Of a stretch of 32,209 nucleotides of DNA, positions 15,329 through 23,300 are shown piece by piece. The stretch's first letter is position 1, and each line of letters starts with the position of its first letter. The notes under the pieces were generated by a model, which worked only from the letters and a program-made list of their open reading frames with translations, ran no database searches and had not been told where the DNA came from. The DNA lies in contig CAKPCU010000014.1 in NCBI GenBank assembly GCA_934148015.1, forward strand, positions 1-32,209, given 5' to 3'. This DNA comes from an uncultured Bacilli bacterium (GTDB lineage: Bacteria; Bacillota_I; Bacilli_A; RF39; UBA660). A program made the position numbers and the translations under genes.

Positions 15329-16183
15329 ATGGAATCGGAAAAAAAGGATATTAAAATACCAATAAAAGCAATAGTTGAACAAGCTATGGTTCAAAATGGT
15401 TGTAAGTATGAAGAAGATGAGTTTAACTTACTTAGAAAGTATTTTATAGCTTGTTTAAATTTAGGTTTTTTAGTGCCAGATAATTTAACTTTAATGATGA
15501 ATAAGTTTGCTAGTAAAGTAAAACTTATAGTGCTTAATTATAATAATGTTAATAGAATGGATTACTATTTATTAAATGCAGGTGTTTTATATATATCAGG
15601 TGGATTAAAAGATAAGAATTTTATGTTTTATCAAATCAACTTTTATAAAGCAGTAACAGAAGTTATCTTTGATGCTGAAAATAGTCATATAGGTCTTTCA
15701 AGTGCAATATGTAATATGGTTGCAGAAAAAGTATACAATATGGATGTAAATGAAAGTAGAATAATAATGCCTAGATTAAGTGAAGAAAAGATAAATAATG
15801 ATATAATTAAAATAAGGTCAGGTTATTATAATTATAATTTAACTATATCACTTGCAAAACAATTATTTATAAGTTTAGGAATAAATGAAAATAAATTAAT
15901 AAAAGATATGTATTTTAATGGTTTTGATAAAGTTATAAATGAAAACATAAAAGATAGTAATTCTAAATTATTAATAGAGGTATTAGATAAATTAACTATT
16001 ATGTATATAAATAGAAGGGTTATGAATGATGTAAACCCAGGTGAAAAAAGCTTACTTGATAAATATCAGATAATGCTTAATGAAACATTTACTAAAGTTG
16101 ATCAAAACTATTTAGCTTTTTGTGCTTTAATAACAACAGATGAATTAAGAAGTAAATTAATGAAGAAATTTAATATTGGTTAA
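15329..16183 (+). CDS. Hypothetical protein in the mutS-nusB-uvrC operon, 284 aa
   Basis: I do not recognise a family. The protein is mostly helical and soluble: 'IPIKAIVEQAMVQNGCKYEEDEFNLLRKYFIACLNLGF' at the N-terminus, 'YYLLNAGVLYISGG' near 85, and 'GLSSAICNMVAEKVYNMDV' near 140. The ATG at 15329 follows AGGTGAT by 7 bases; an in-frame GTG at 15317 lies inside that site. It begins 19 bp after mutS and ends 10 bp before nusB, so it is co-transcribed with repair and transcription genes. Its role cannot be told from that alone. Confidence 0.75.
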   Translation: MESEKKDIKIPIKAIVEQAMVQNGCKYEEDEFNLLRKYFIACLNLGFLVPDNLTLMMNKFASKVKLIVLNYNNVNRMDYYLLNAGVLYISGGLKDKNFMFYQINFYKAVTEVIFDAENSHIGLSSAICNMVAEKVYNMDVNESRIIMPRLSEEKINNDIIKIRSGYYNYNLTISLAKQLFISLGINENKLIKDMYFNGFDKVINENIKDSNSKLLIEVLDKLTIMYINRRVMNDVNPGEKSLLDKYQIMLNETFTKVDQNYLAFCALITTDELRSKLMKKFNIG

Positions 16184-16193
16184 GAGGTGTTTT

Positions 16194-16589
16194 ATGAATA
16201 GAAATGAAGCTAGAAGTGTTATAATGACTATTTTATATCAAGTATTTATGTATCAAAATAGTAAGATAGAATATAACTTAGATGATGTAATAAAAGATAA
16301 TTTAGAAATAGATAATGACTTTGTAAAAGAAACTGTAGCAGGTGTATTAGATAACAAAGAAAACATTGTAAATATTGCAAATAAATATCTTAAGGATTGG
16401 ACATTTGATAGACTAGGTTTAACAGATAGAGCTATTTTATCTATGGGAATATATGAACTTTTATATACTAATACTCCAGAAGTAGTTGCAATTAATGAGG
16501 CTGTAGAATTATCTAAAAAGTACTCAGATGATAAAGTTAAGAATATGATAAATGGTGTATTGGATAAAGTTTATCATGAAGAAAAGTAG
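16194..16589 (+). CDS. nusB: Transcription antitermination factor NusB
   Basis: A 131-aa all-helical protein that binds rRNA boxA with NusE/S10 and helps transcription of rRNA operons. Typical NusB features: N-terminal 'RNEARSVIMTILYQVFMY', central 'WTFDRLGLTDRAILSMGIYELLYT', and the highly conserved 'TPEVVAINEAVELSKKYSDDKVKNMINGVLDKV'. The start ATG follows AGAGGTG; the in-frame upstream ATG at 16176 overlaps the previous gene without a ribosome site. Confidence 0.96.
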   Translation: MNRNEARSVIMTILYQVFMYQNSKIEYNLDDVIKDNLEIDNDFVKETVAGVLDNKENIVNIANKYLKDWTFDRLGLTDRAILSMGIYELLYTNTPEVVAINEAVELSKKYSDDKVKNMINGVLDKVYHEEK

Positions 16590-16597
16590 AAAATAAA

Positions 16598-18364
16598 ATG
16601 GATTTAATAAAAGAAAAATTAGCTTTACTAACTAAAGAACCAGGTTGTTATTTAATGCTTGATAAAAATAACAAAGTTATTTATGTTGGTAAAGCTAAAA
16701 ATTTAAAAAGAAGAGTATCTTCTTATTTTAATAGAGAACATACTGGTAAGACTAAAGCTTTAGTATCTAACATAGTAAATTTTGAATACATAGTAACAGA
16801 AAGTGAAGTAGAATCTCTTCTTTTAGAAATAAATTTAATTAAAAAATATTCTCCAAAATATAATATAATGCTTAAAGATAATAAGTCTTATCCATATATA
16901 GAAATAACAAATGATAAATATCCAAGACTTATTATATCAAGACCTAGAAAACTTAAAAATCATAAAGGAAGGTTATTTGGACCATATCCTAATAGTAATG
17001 CAGCTAGAAAAACAGTAGAACTATTAAATAGAATATATCCTTTTAGAAAGTGCCATACTATGGAAAAAAAGGTGTGCTTATACTATCAAATAGGGCAGTG
17101 TCTTGGATACTGTGAAAATAAAGTATCTAAAGAAAGAATAAATGAAATGATAAGTGAAGTAACGTCATTTTTAAAAGGAAATTATTTAATAGTTAGAAAA
17201 AAAATAGAAAACTTAATGAAAGAAGCATCAGATAAGCTTAACTTTGAAGCCGCTATTGAATATAAAGAAATGCTTGAATACATAGATAAAGTATTAGAAA
17301 AACAAAAGATAAGTTTAAATGATAATATAAATCGTGATGTAATAAATTATTATGTTAAAAATGATTATATATCATTTCAAGTACTTCATTTAATAGATGG
17401 TAGAATAAACATGAGAGAAAAAGAGGTATTTGCATTAGTAGATGATGTAAAAGAAACTTTATCTTCTTTTGTAATTAGTTTTTATGATAAAAATAGTGTA
17501 CCTAAAGAAGTATTAGTAGGAGAGGATTTTGATACTAATTTATTATCTAATGCACTTAATACTAAGTTTATTATTCCAGAAAAAGGTATAAAGAAAAAAC
17601 TAGTTTTAATGGCAGAAGAAAATGCTAAGATAGTATTAGATGAAAAATTTGAACTTATTAAAAGAGATGAAAAAAGAACATTTAATGCCAATGAAGAACT
17701 TGGTAAATTACTAAACATAGATAATTTAAGTAGAATAGAAATATTTGATAATGCACATCTTTTTGGTACATTTAGTGTAAGTGGTATGGTAGTATTTAAA
17801 AATGGTAAACCAGATAAGAAAGAATACCGTAAATATAAAATAGTAAGTGAAGTAAAAGATGATTATCACATGATGAAGGAAGTTATATATAGAAGATATT
17901 TTAAAGTATTACATGAAAAGTTAGAAAAACCAGATCTAATAATAGTAGATGGTGGTATAGTACAAATTAATGCTGCTAAAGAAATAATTAATAGTTTATA
18001 TTTAGATATACCAATTGTTGGACTTAAAAAAAATGATAAACATAAAACAACAGCTCTTATGTATAACGATAAAGAATATTTAATAGATAATACTTCTGAT
18101 TTATTTCATTACTTAACTAGAATGCAAGATGAAGTACATAGATTTACAATAAATTATCATAAAGAAATAAGAAGTAGGGGATCACTATCTAGTATTTTAG
18201 ATAATGTACCAAAAATAGGAGAAAAAAGAAAGAAAGAATTACTTAAGAAATATAAAACAATTACAGCATTAAAAAGCTTAACAAAAGAAGAATTAGAAGA
18301 AATACTTCCTAGTGATGCTGCAAGTAATCTAATTTCATTTTTAAAGAATTATAAAAGTGACTAA
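16598..18364 (+). CDS. uvrC: Excinuclease ABC subunit C (UvrC)
   Basis: A 588-aa dual-incision nuclease of nucleotide excision repair, full length. An N-terminal GIY-YIG domain (about 10-95: 'EPGCYLMLDKNNKVIYVGKAKNLKRRVSSYF') makes the 3' cut; a Cys-rich stretch 'CLYYQIGQCLGYC' follows; a UVR helix ('DKLNFEAAIEYKEML') contacts UvrB; the RNase H-like nuclease begins near 'RIEIFDNAHLFGTFSVSGMVVF' and includes 'PDLIIVDGG'; two HhH motifs end the protein ('VPKIGEKRKKELLKKY'). It starts 8 bp after nusB with a weak ribosome site, so coupling is likely. Confidence 0.97.
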   Translation: MDLIKEKLALLTKEPGCYLMLDKNNKVIYVGKAKNLKRRVSSYFNREHTGKTKALVSNIVNFEYIVTESEVESLLLEINLIKKYSPKYNIMLKDNKSYPYIEITNDKYPRLIISRPRKLKNHKGRLFGPYPNSNAARKTVELLNRIYPFRKCHTMEKKVCLYYQIGQCLGYCENKVSKERINEMISEVTSFLKGNYLIVRKKIENLMKEASDKLNFEAAIEYKEMLEYIDKVLEKQKISLNDNINRDVINYYVKNDYISFQVLHLIDGRINMREKEVFALVDDVKETLSSFVISFYDKNSVPKEVLVGEDFDTNLLSNALNTKFIIPEKGIKKKLVLMAEENAKIVLDEKFELIKRDEKRTFNANEELGKLLNIDNLSRIEIFDNAHLFGTFSVSGMVVFKNGKPDKKEYRKYKIVSEVKDDYHMMKEVIYRRYFKVLHEKLEKPDLIIVDGGIVQINAAKEIINSLYLDIPIVGLKKNDKHKTTALMYNDKEYLIDNTSDLFHYLTRMQDEVHRFTINYHKEIRSRGSLSSILDNVPKIGEKRKKELLKKYKTITALKSLTKEELEEILPSDAASNLISFLKNYKSD

Positions 18365-18382
18365 GTGTTTAGTCCTTTTTTC

Positions 18383-18411
18383 TTGATTAAACAAACAAAC
18401 TATGTTATCAT
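18383..18411 (+). promoter_or_regulatory. Promoter of the pentapeptide-repeat gene
   Basis: TTGATT (18383-18388), a 17-bp spacer and TATCAT (18406-18411). Confidence 0.65.
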
Positions 18412-18461
18412 AAGTTTCATAAATGAAAGAACATATACTAAAATGAATGGAGGCAGATAAG

Positions 18462-19193
18462 ATGAAAGAAATTATTATTGAAAGAGAATTATCAAGTGAA
18501 GAAATTAAAGATATAAGAAAATTAATTGTTGATGCCGCTAGCAATATAGATAGTTCATCTGGTAAAAGATTAAAATTATCAGATATAAATTGTTCTAAAG
18601 AATTATTAGATAAGATTATATTTGATAAGCGTGGGTTCTATAAAGAAATTTTTGATGAACTTGGTAAATTGATGTCAAAAATAGATTTTGATGGTGTTTC
18701 TTTTGACAGAGCTCTTATACATGGTAGAGATTTTACAGGATCAAAAGGAGTAAAAATAAATCCTCAAACAATATATGGGAAAAAGCTAAATAGAACAAAA
18801 TTTACTGGTGTTAAATTTATAGGCCCATTTGATTATGCTAAAATATCTGGAGCAAATTTTACGGGATCGAAAGGAGCAGAAATAAACCCACAAACTATAT
18901 GGTTTGGTGATTTATCAAATACTGTATGTTCTGGTGTTAAATTTATAGGCCCATTTGATGATGCTAGAATATCTGGAGCAAATTTTACGGGATCGAAAGG
19001 AGCAAAAATAAACCCGCAGACAATATGTGGTAAAAATCTATTGGGAACAATATGTGCTGATGTGAAGTTTACTGGGTCATTTGATGATGTTAAAATGAAT
19101 GATGAAACATCATTAGATGGTTCTAATGCTAGATATATAGATATAGATTCATGTGAAAGAGTAAAGAAAAGTATAAAAAAACTTATTAAGTAA
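18462..19193 (+). CDS. Pentapeptide-repeat-like protein with 42-aa tandem units
   Basis: A 243-aa cytosolic protein. A helical N-terminal part (1-75) precedes a repeat region with the A(D/N)F-type pentapeptide pattern ('ISGANFTGSKG', 'GVKFIGPFDDA', 'GRDFTGSKG'), which would build a right-handed quadrilateral beta-helix. A larger unit of 42 residues ('GVKFIGPFDYAKISGANFTG' onward to 'INPQTI') is repeated about three times, two copies being nearly identical. Function unknown: family members range from gyrase protection to scaffolds. ATG at 18462 is chosen for GGAGG (18449-18453) eight bases upstream. Own promoter and terminator. Confidence 0.85.
   Translation: MKEIIIERELSSEEIKDIRKLIVDAASNIDSSSGKRLKLSDINCSKELLDKIIFDKRGFYKEIFDELGKLMSKIDFDGVSFDRALIHGRDFTGSKGVKINPQTIYGKKLNRTKFTGVKFIGPFDYAKISGANFTGSKGAEINPQTIWFGDLSNTVCSGVKFIGPFDDARISGANFTGSKGAKINPQTICGKNLLGTICADVKFTGSFDDVKMNDETSLDGSNARYIDIDSCERVKKSIKKLIK
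18805..19023 (+). repeat. Tandem 126-bp direct repeat inside the pentapeptide gene
   Basis: About 90 bases from GGTGTTAAATTTATAGGCCC (18807) recur almost unchanged from 18933, a period of 126 bp (42 codons). Differences are few and scattered, so the duplication is recent or kept alike by gene conversion. A third, more diverged unit starts near 18681. Confidence 0.85.
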
Positions 19194-19195
19194 TT

Positions 19196-19223
19196 AATTC
19201 TGCTTATTTGCGGAATTTTTTTT
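19196..19223 (+). terminator. Terminator after the pentapeptide gene
   Basis: An 8-bp stem AATTCTGC / GCGGAATT (one T-G pair) with loop TTATTT and eight T. Confidence 0.8.
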
Positions 19224-19238
19224 GTAAAAAAACGAGGG

Positions 19239-19283
19239 TTTTACCTTTCTTGTATCTAATAATATGATTGAAAGGAGGTAAAA
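19239..19283 (+). promoter_or_regulatory. Hairpin that would sequester the GH25 Shine-Dalgarno
   Basis: TTTTACCTTTC (19239-19249) can pair with GAAA-gga-GGTAAAA (19270-19283), 11 bp with a 3-nt bulge. The GGAGG ribosome site of the lysozyme gene lies within the 3' arm. I see no clear promoter between the preceding terminator and this hairpin, so whether the left arm is transcribed is open. Confidence 0.45.
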
Positions 19284-19286
19284 TAT

Positions 19287-20525
19287 TTGAAAAAGATGTT
19301 TATTGTTATTATGTGTATTTTTTTGTTTGGTTGTAATAGAGAAAATGAAAATATAAATACAACTAGTAAAAAGGTAAACATACAAAAGAAAAGCTATTAT
19401 GCTTTTAAGGTTAAAACTGATGATGATATTAGTTACAACGTAGATGATGGATTGGATGGTGATAAAATAAGTTATAATACTAGTAATAATATAGAAGAAA
19501 AAGAAGAGATAATAGAAGAAGTAGTAGAAGTGGAAGATGATGTTATAGAAAATATTTCTGATGATATAAAAGAAAATTTAGATAATGATGAAACAGAAAA
19601 TAATGATAGTAATAATTTAGAAGATAAAAATAGTTATGATATAAAACAAGAAGATGATGTTATTTCAAATGATAAAGAAAAAGAAGATAATAGTAATAGT
19701 AAAGACATAAGTTTAATGTCTATTGAAACGATTGATGCAATAGGAGAAGATTCTAGTAGTAATAATGAAATAGTAATTGAAAAGACAGAAGAAAAAAATG
19801 AAAATACTGATACAAATGAAGATAAAAAAGAAGATATAAAAGAAGAGATAAAACCTAGTGAAGAAGAAAAAGTGCCAATTATTGAAGAAAAGAAAGGGTA
19901 TTATAGTACACTTGGTACATATTTAGGTGATACTAAAGTGAAAGTAATAGATATTAGTTATCATCAAGGTATAATTGATTTTGATAGTTTTGTAAATAGT
20001 GATTTATATTATGGTGTAATACTTAGAGTTGGTTATTATAATACAATGGATAAGTTATTCGAAAGAAATATAAATGAAATTAAAAGACTTAATATTCCTT
20101 ATGGTATATATTTATTTAGTTATTCTACTAATAGCAGTGAATCTTTAATAGAAGCTGATTTTACTAATTCTATGATAGATAAATATGATTTGAAGCCAAA
20201 ACTTGGTATATATTACGATATAGAGTCTTGGAATACAAAAAGAAAGTCATCTGATAATATTTCTAAAGAAACATATGATAGTATGATATCAAGTTATATA
20301 AATAGTGTATCTAATCATGTAAATAATAACTATAAAGTAAAGGTTTATTCTAATAGATGGTATGCAATGAATAGGCTAGGAAGTGCATCTAAAGCTTTTG
20401 TTGATTGGGTTGCAGAGTATAATAAAACTTGTAAATATGATGCTCCTTATTCTATGTGGCAATATACATCTAAAGGTAGTGTTCCTGGAATAAAGGGTAA
20501 TGTTGATATAAGTTATTTATATTGA
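19287..20525 (+). CDS. GH25 lysozyme lipoprotein with long acidic linker
   Basis: A 412-aa surface enzyme that should cut the glycan of peptidoglycan (N-acetylmuramidase). A short lipoprotein signal ends at 'FLFGC' (Cys16). Residues about 45-205 are a low-complexity, strongly acidic linker rich in Glu, Asp, Asn and Lys, which would hold the enzyme away from the membrane. The GH25 domain follows: 'VIDISYHQGIIDF' (Asp222), 'GVILRVGY', 'YGIYLFSYS', and the catalytic 'YYDIES' (Asp311-x-Glu313), ending 'MWQYTSKGSVPGIKGNVDISYLY'. The TTG start is favoured because AAAGGAGGT lies seven bases upstream; the ATG at 19296 is too far. Confidence 0.92.
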   Translation: MKKMFIVIMCIFLFGCNRENENINTTSKKVNIQKKSYYAFKVKTDDDISYNVDDGLDGDKISYNTSNNIEEKEEIIEEVVEVEDDVIENISDDIKENLDNDETENNDSNNLEDKNSYDIKQEDDVISNDKEKEDNSNSKDISLMSIETIDAIGEDSSSNNEIVIEKTEEKNENTDTNEDKKEDIKEEIKPSEEEKVPIIEEKKGYYSTLGTYLGDTKVKVIDISYHQGIIDFDSFVNSDLYYGVILRVGYYNTMDKLFERNINEIKRLNIPYGIYLFSYSTNSSESLIEADFTNSMIDKYDLKPKLGIYYDIESWNTKRKSSDNISKETYDSMISSYINSVSNHVNNNYKVKVYSNRWYAMNRLGSASKAFVDWVAEYNKTCKYDAPYSMWQYTSKGSVPGIKGNVDISYLY

Positions 20526-20570
20526 TTTTTATAAATTTATTTGATAGTATATATAGCTGGTGATGTTACT

Positions 20571-21104
20571 TTGTTTAATAAAAAAACTTTAGAACTTATG
20601 AAAAATAATATTATAATAAAAAAAGAGCCATGGGTTAATTATTTATATACTAATTGTTATTCTTATGCTCTTAATTTAGATATTCCATATTATGCATATA
20701 ATTCTTGGAAAGAAAATCAAATAAATCCTTATAATGTTGGTACAATAAGTGATAAATTAAAAATGATACAAACAAATGATGAGTTATATGATGCTTTTAT
20801 GTCTGATTGTAAACTGTTGAATATAGAAGTTTTAGAAGTTGATCCTGAATATAATAAATTGCTTGATGATGAATGGTTAGTAGCTTTGTATAATCAAATT
20901 GGTTATGATATAAGTGATTTTCACTTTATAAAAAAAGATTGTTATAGAAATTGGCTTGGTAAGGATGGTTATACTTTTAATATATCAAATGAAGATCATT
21001 TTGAAAATGTAATTATAAATCCAAAAAAAGCGAAATTTGGGGATGCACAAGATGGATTATATGAATATATCGGAACATATAAATTAAAAAAACTAGTTAG
21101 ATAA
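20571..21104 (+). CDS. Hypothetical protein, possible NlpC/P60-like (papain-fold) enzyme
   Basis: I do not recognise it with certainty. 'YTNCYSYALNL' (Cys followed by Tyr-Ala-Leu), 'GYDISDFHFIKKD' and 'NWLGKDGYTF...NEDHFENVIINP' follow the C-Y-x-Y-A-L / D-x-H-F / W-x-x-K-x-G / H order seen in some uncharacterised papain-fold (NlpC/P60-like) proteins, which would give a Cys-His pair. No signal peptide is seen. An in-frame TTG at 20541 lacks a ribosome site; TTG at 20571 follows GGTGATG (20559-20565) and is chosen. It lies 46 bp after the GH25 gene, so a shared cell-wall role is possible but unproven. Confidence 0.6.
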   Translation: MFNKKTLELMKNNIIIKKEPWVNYLYTNCYSYALNLDIPYYAYNSWKENQINPYNVGTISDKLKMIQTNDELYDAFMSDCKLLNIEVLEVDPEYNKLLDDEWLVALYNQIGYDISDFHFIKKDCYRNWLGKDGYTFNISNEDHFENVIINPKKAKFGDAQDGLYEYIGTYKLKKLVR

Positions 21105-21125
21105 ACTTTATTCTAACTAGTTTTT
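21086..21125. terminator. Strong bidirectional terminator
   Basis: An 11-bp perfect stem AACTAGTTAGA (21091-21101) / TCTAACTAGTT (21112-21122) flanked by A5 on the left and T on the right, so both strands have a U tail. It separates two convergent genes. Confidence 0.88.
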
Positions 21126-21128
21126 ATT

Positions 21129-21377
21129 CTAAAACCATCTTCTAGGCGGATATGGGTAATATGGAGCAGGTGGATAATAGTAATTTGGTCTATTATTATA
21201 GCCATAACCATTATTCCAAAAAGCTGGTGCGATAGCAGCTCCTGTTACACCTCCAAGTAAGAATGGAAATGCAAACCCTCCAACAAATCTTTCATCATTA
21301 TTTTGATTTGATGAATAAGTATAAGGGTAATTTTGTGATGGTAGACTTTGCCTTATGTACCTATAATTTTGATTCAA
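21129..21377 (-). CDS. Small Pro/Tyr-rich protein, spore-coat-like
   Basis: An 82-aa protein: a polar N-terminus, a hydrophobic glycine-rich centre ('FAFPFLLGGVTGAAIAPAFW'), and a tail of Asn, Tyr and Pro ('YYYPPAPYYPYPPRRWF'). Similar Gly-hydrophobic plus Tyr/Pro tails occur in small coat or exosporium proteins of spore formers, but I cannot assign a family. The TTG at 21377 lies six bases after AAGGAAGGTG and is chosen over the GTG at 21386, which sits inside that site. It diverges from mutL. Confidence 0.65.
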   Translation of the reverse strand: MNQNYRYIRQSLPSQNYPYTYSSNQNNDERFVGGFAFPFLLGGVTGAAIAPAFWNNGYGYNNRPNYYYPPAPYYPYPPRRWF

Positions 21378-21422
21378 TTTCTTCACCTTCCTTTAAAGTA
21401 GTATATGTAACCTAAAAAAATA

Positions 21423-21431
21423 TGTTATAAT
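21423..21431 (+). promoter_or_regulatory. Extended -10 promoter of mutL
   Basis: TGT-TATAAT (TGn extended -10) 33 bp before the mutL start; no good -35 box is visible, as is common with extended -10 promoters. Confidence 0.55.
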
Positions 21432-21463
21432 GTATATAGTTTGTTGAAAGTAGGGCAATATGT

Positions 21464-23242
21464 ATGAACAAGATAAAAGTAATGGATGATTTATTAGCTA
21501 ATAAAATAGCAGCTGGAGAAGTTGTTGAAAAATGTGTTTCTGTTGTTAAAGAATTAGTAGAAAATAGTGTTGATGCCGGAGCAGATGAAATTAAAATAGA
21601 AGTAGTAGATGCTGGAACTAAATTAATTAAAGTTACAGATAATGGAAGTGGAATGAGTCATGATGATGCTATAATGTCATTTAAAAGACATGCTACAAGT
21701 AAATTGTTTGATGAAATAGGCTTATTTAGAATATCATCTTTAGGCTTTAGAGGTGAAGCACTTCCTTCTATTGCATCAGTATCTAAAGTTACTCTTATAA
21801 CATCACAAGGAGATGTTGGAACAAAACTTGTTTTAGATGGTGGTAATTTAGTTAGTGATAGTAAAAGTGATGCAAGACGTGGAACAATAATAGAAGTGCG
21901 TGATTTATTTTATAATACTCCTGCAAGGTTAAAATACTTAAATAGTATATATAGCGAGCTTGCAAATGTTTGTGAGTATGTAAATAAGATGGCTTTATCA
22001 TATCCTGATAAAAAATTTATTTTAATAAGTAATGATAAAATAGTTTTAAATACGGATGGTTCTGGTGATTTACTTAAAGTAATAAGAGATATATATGGAC
22101 TTGAAGTTGTTAGAAAAATGAGAAAGATATCTGTTTTTAATGATGATTATGATATAGATGGATACATATCACTTCCAGAAGTTACTAGATCATCTAGAAG
22201 TCATATGATAACATTAGTTAATAAAAGAGTTGTTAGAAACATAGAACTAAATAGAGCTATAAATGATGCATATCATACCTTTAAACCAGAAACTAGATAT
22301 CCTATCGTTGTATTAAATATAAATACAGACCCATCTTTAATAGATGTAAATGTTCATCCATCTAAACTAGATATTAAGTTTAGTAACTTTGAAGATTTAA
22401 AAGAATTAATTAAAACTGGAATTAAAGGGGTACTTGATAAAGAACTTTTAATACCTAAGATAGAAAAAAGTGATAATCCTGTTTACGAAAAGAAAAGAGT
22501 AGTAGAGCAACAATTAAACTTAGAAAGAGAAAATGTAATTGACTCTAATGTTATAGACTATTCTTTATTTGATGAGCCTGTTTTAAGCGTAAATGAAGAT
22601 ATAGTAAGTTACAATGAAGAAGAAAAAGAAGAAGATAAAATAGAAGAAAAAAAAGTAGTTATGCCAGAGATGTATCCTGTAGGGCTTGCTAAGGGTACTT
22701 ATATAATTTGTCATAATGAACTTGGTTTATATATGATAGATCAACATGCTGCAAAAGAAAGAATAAATTATGAAGGATATAAAAAAGCATTTGGTAATCC
22801 AGATGAAAGTAGTATTAAAATGCTAGTTCCTCTTACTTTAGAATTCCCATCTAATGAATTTATAATAATAAAGCAAAATATAAATGTTTTAAGAGATATG
22901 CATTTTGATATAGAAGAAAATGGTATTAATACATTTGTTATTAAAGAACATCCTACGTGGATAAAAGAAGGATATGAAATAGAAACAATAAAGAAAATAA
23001 TAGAAGTCTTAATAGATCAAGAGAAAAACTTTACAATAGAAAAGTTTAGAGAAAAAGCTGCTATAATGCTTAGTTGTAAGATGGCTATAAAAGCTAATAT
23101 GAATATTTCTATTAGTGAAATGGAAGCTTTAATTAATGACTTAAGAAAGTGTGATAATCCATATACTTGTCCACATGGAAGACCTACTACTATATTTTAT
23201 AGTAATTATGAATTAGAAAAAATGTTTAAAAGAGCCATGTGA
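21464..23242 (+). CDS. mutL: DNA mismatch repair endonuclease MutL
   Basis: A 592-aa partner of MutS. The N-terminal GHKL ATPase shows 'IAAGEVVEKCVSVVKELVENSVDAGA', 'VTDNGSGM' and 'SLGFRGEALPSIASV'. An acidic linker spans about 355-405. The C-terminal domain has the nicking motif 'DQHAAKERINYE' (from residue 426), 'LSCKMAIKAN' and 'CPHGRPT', the metal-binding set of MutL proteins that cut DNA themselves, as expected in bacteria without MutH. Normally next to mutS; here about 6 kb apart. Confidence 0.97.
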   Translation: MNKIKVMDDLLANKIAAGEVVEKCVSVVKELVENSVDAGADEIKIEVVDAGTKLIKVTDNGSGMSHDDAIMSFKRHATSKLFDEIGLFRISSLGFRGEALPSIASVSKVTLITSQGDVGTKLVLDGGNLVSDSKSDARRGTIIEVRDLFYNTPARLKYLNSIYSELANVCEYVNKMALSYPDKKFILISNDKIVLNTDGSGDLLKVIRDIYGLEVVRKMRKISVFNDDYDIDGYISLPEVTRSSRSHMITLVNKRVVRNIELNRAINDAYHTFKPETRYPIVVLNINTDPSLIDVNVHPSKLDIKFSNFEDLKELIKTGIKGVLDKELLIPKIEKSDNPVYEKKRVVEQQLNLERENVIDSNVIDYSLFDEPVLSVNEDIVSYNEEEKEEDKIEEKKVVMPEMYPVGLAKGTYIICHNELGLYMIDQHAAKERINYEGYKKAFGNPDESSIKMLVPLTLEFPSNEFIIIKQNINVLRDMHFDIEENGINTFVIKEHPTWIKEGYEIETIKKIIEVLIDQEKNFTIEKFREKAAIMLSCKMAIKANMNISISEMEALINDLRKCDNPYTCPHGRPTTIFYSNYELEKMFKRAM

Positions 23243-23243
23243 T

Positions 23244-23271
23244 TTGACTATATTATGTTTTATGATATAAT
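23244..23271 (+). promoter_or_regulatory. Promoter of the kinase-like gene / miaA group
   Basis: TTGACT (23244-23249), a 16-bp spacer and TATAAT (23266-23271) with an upstream TGA (extended -10). It starts 2 bp after the mutL stop. Confidence 0.7.
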
Positions 23272-23300
23272 AACTCCTTGTTAAAAAGGGAGTACCATTT

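Noticed and set aside
23273..23293. Hairpin ACTCC/GGAGT over the ribosome site of the kinase-like gene
   Set aside because: The promoter at 23244-23271 places the transcript start near 23278, so the left arm would not be transcribed.
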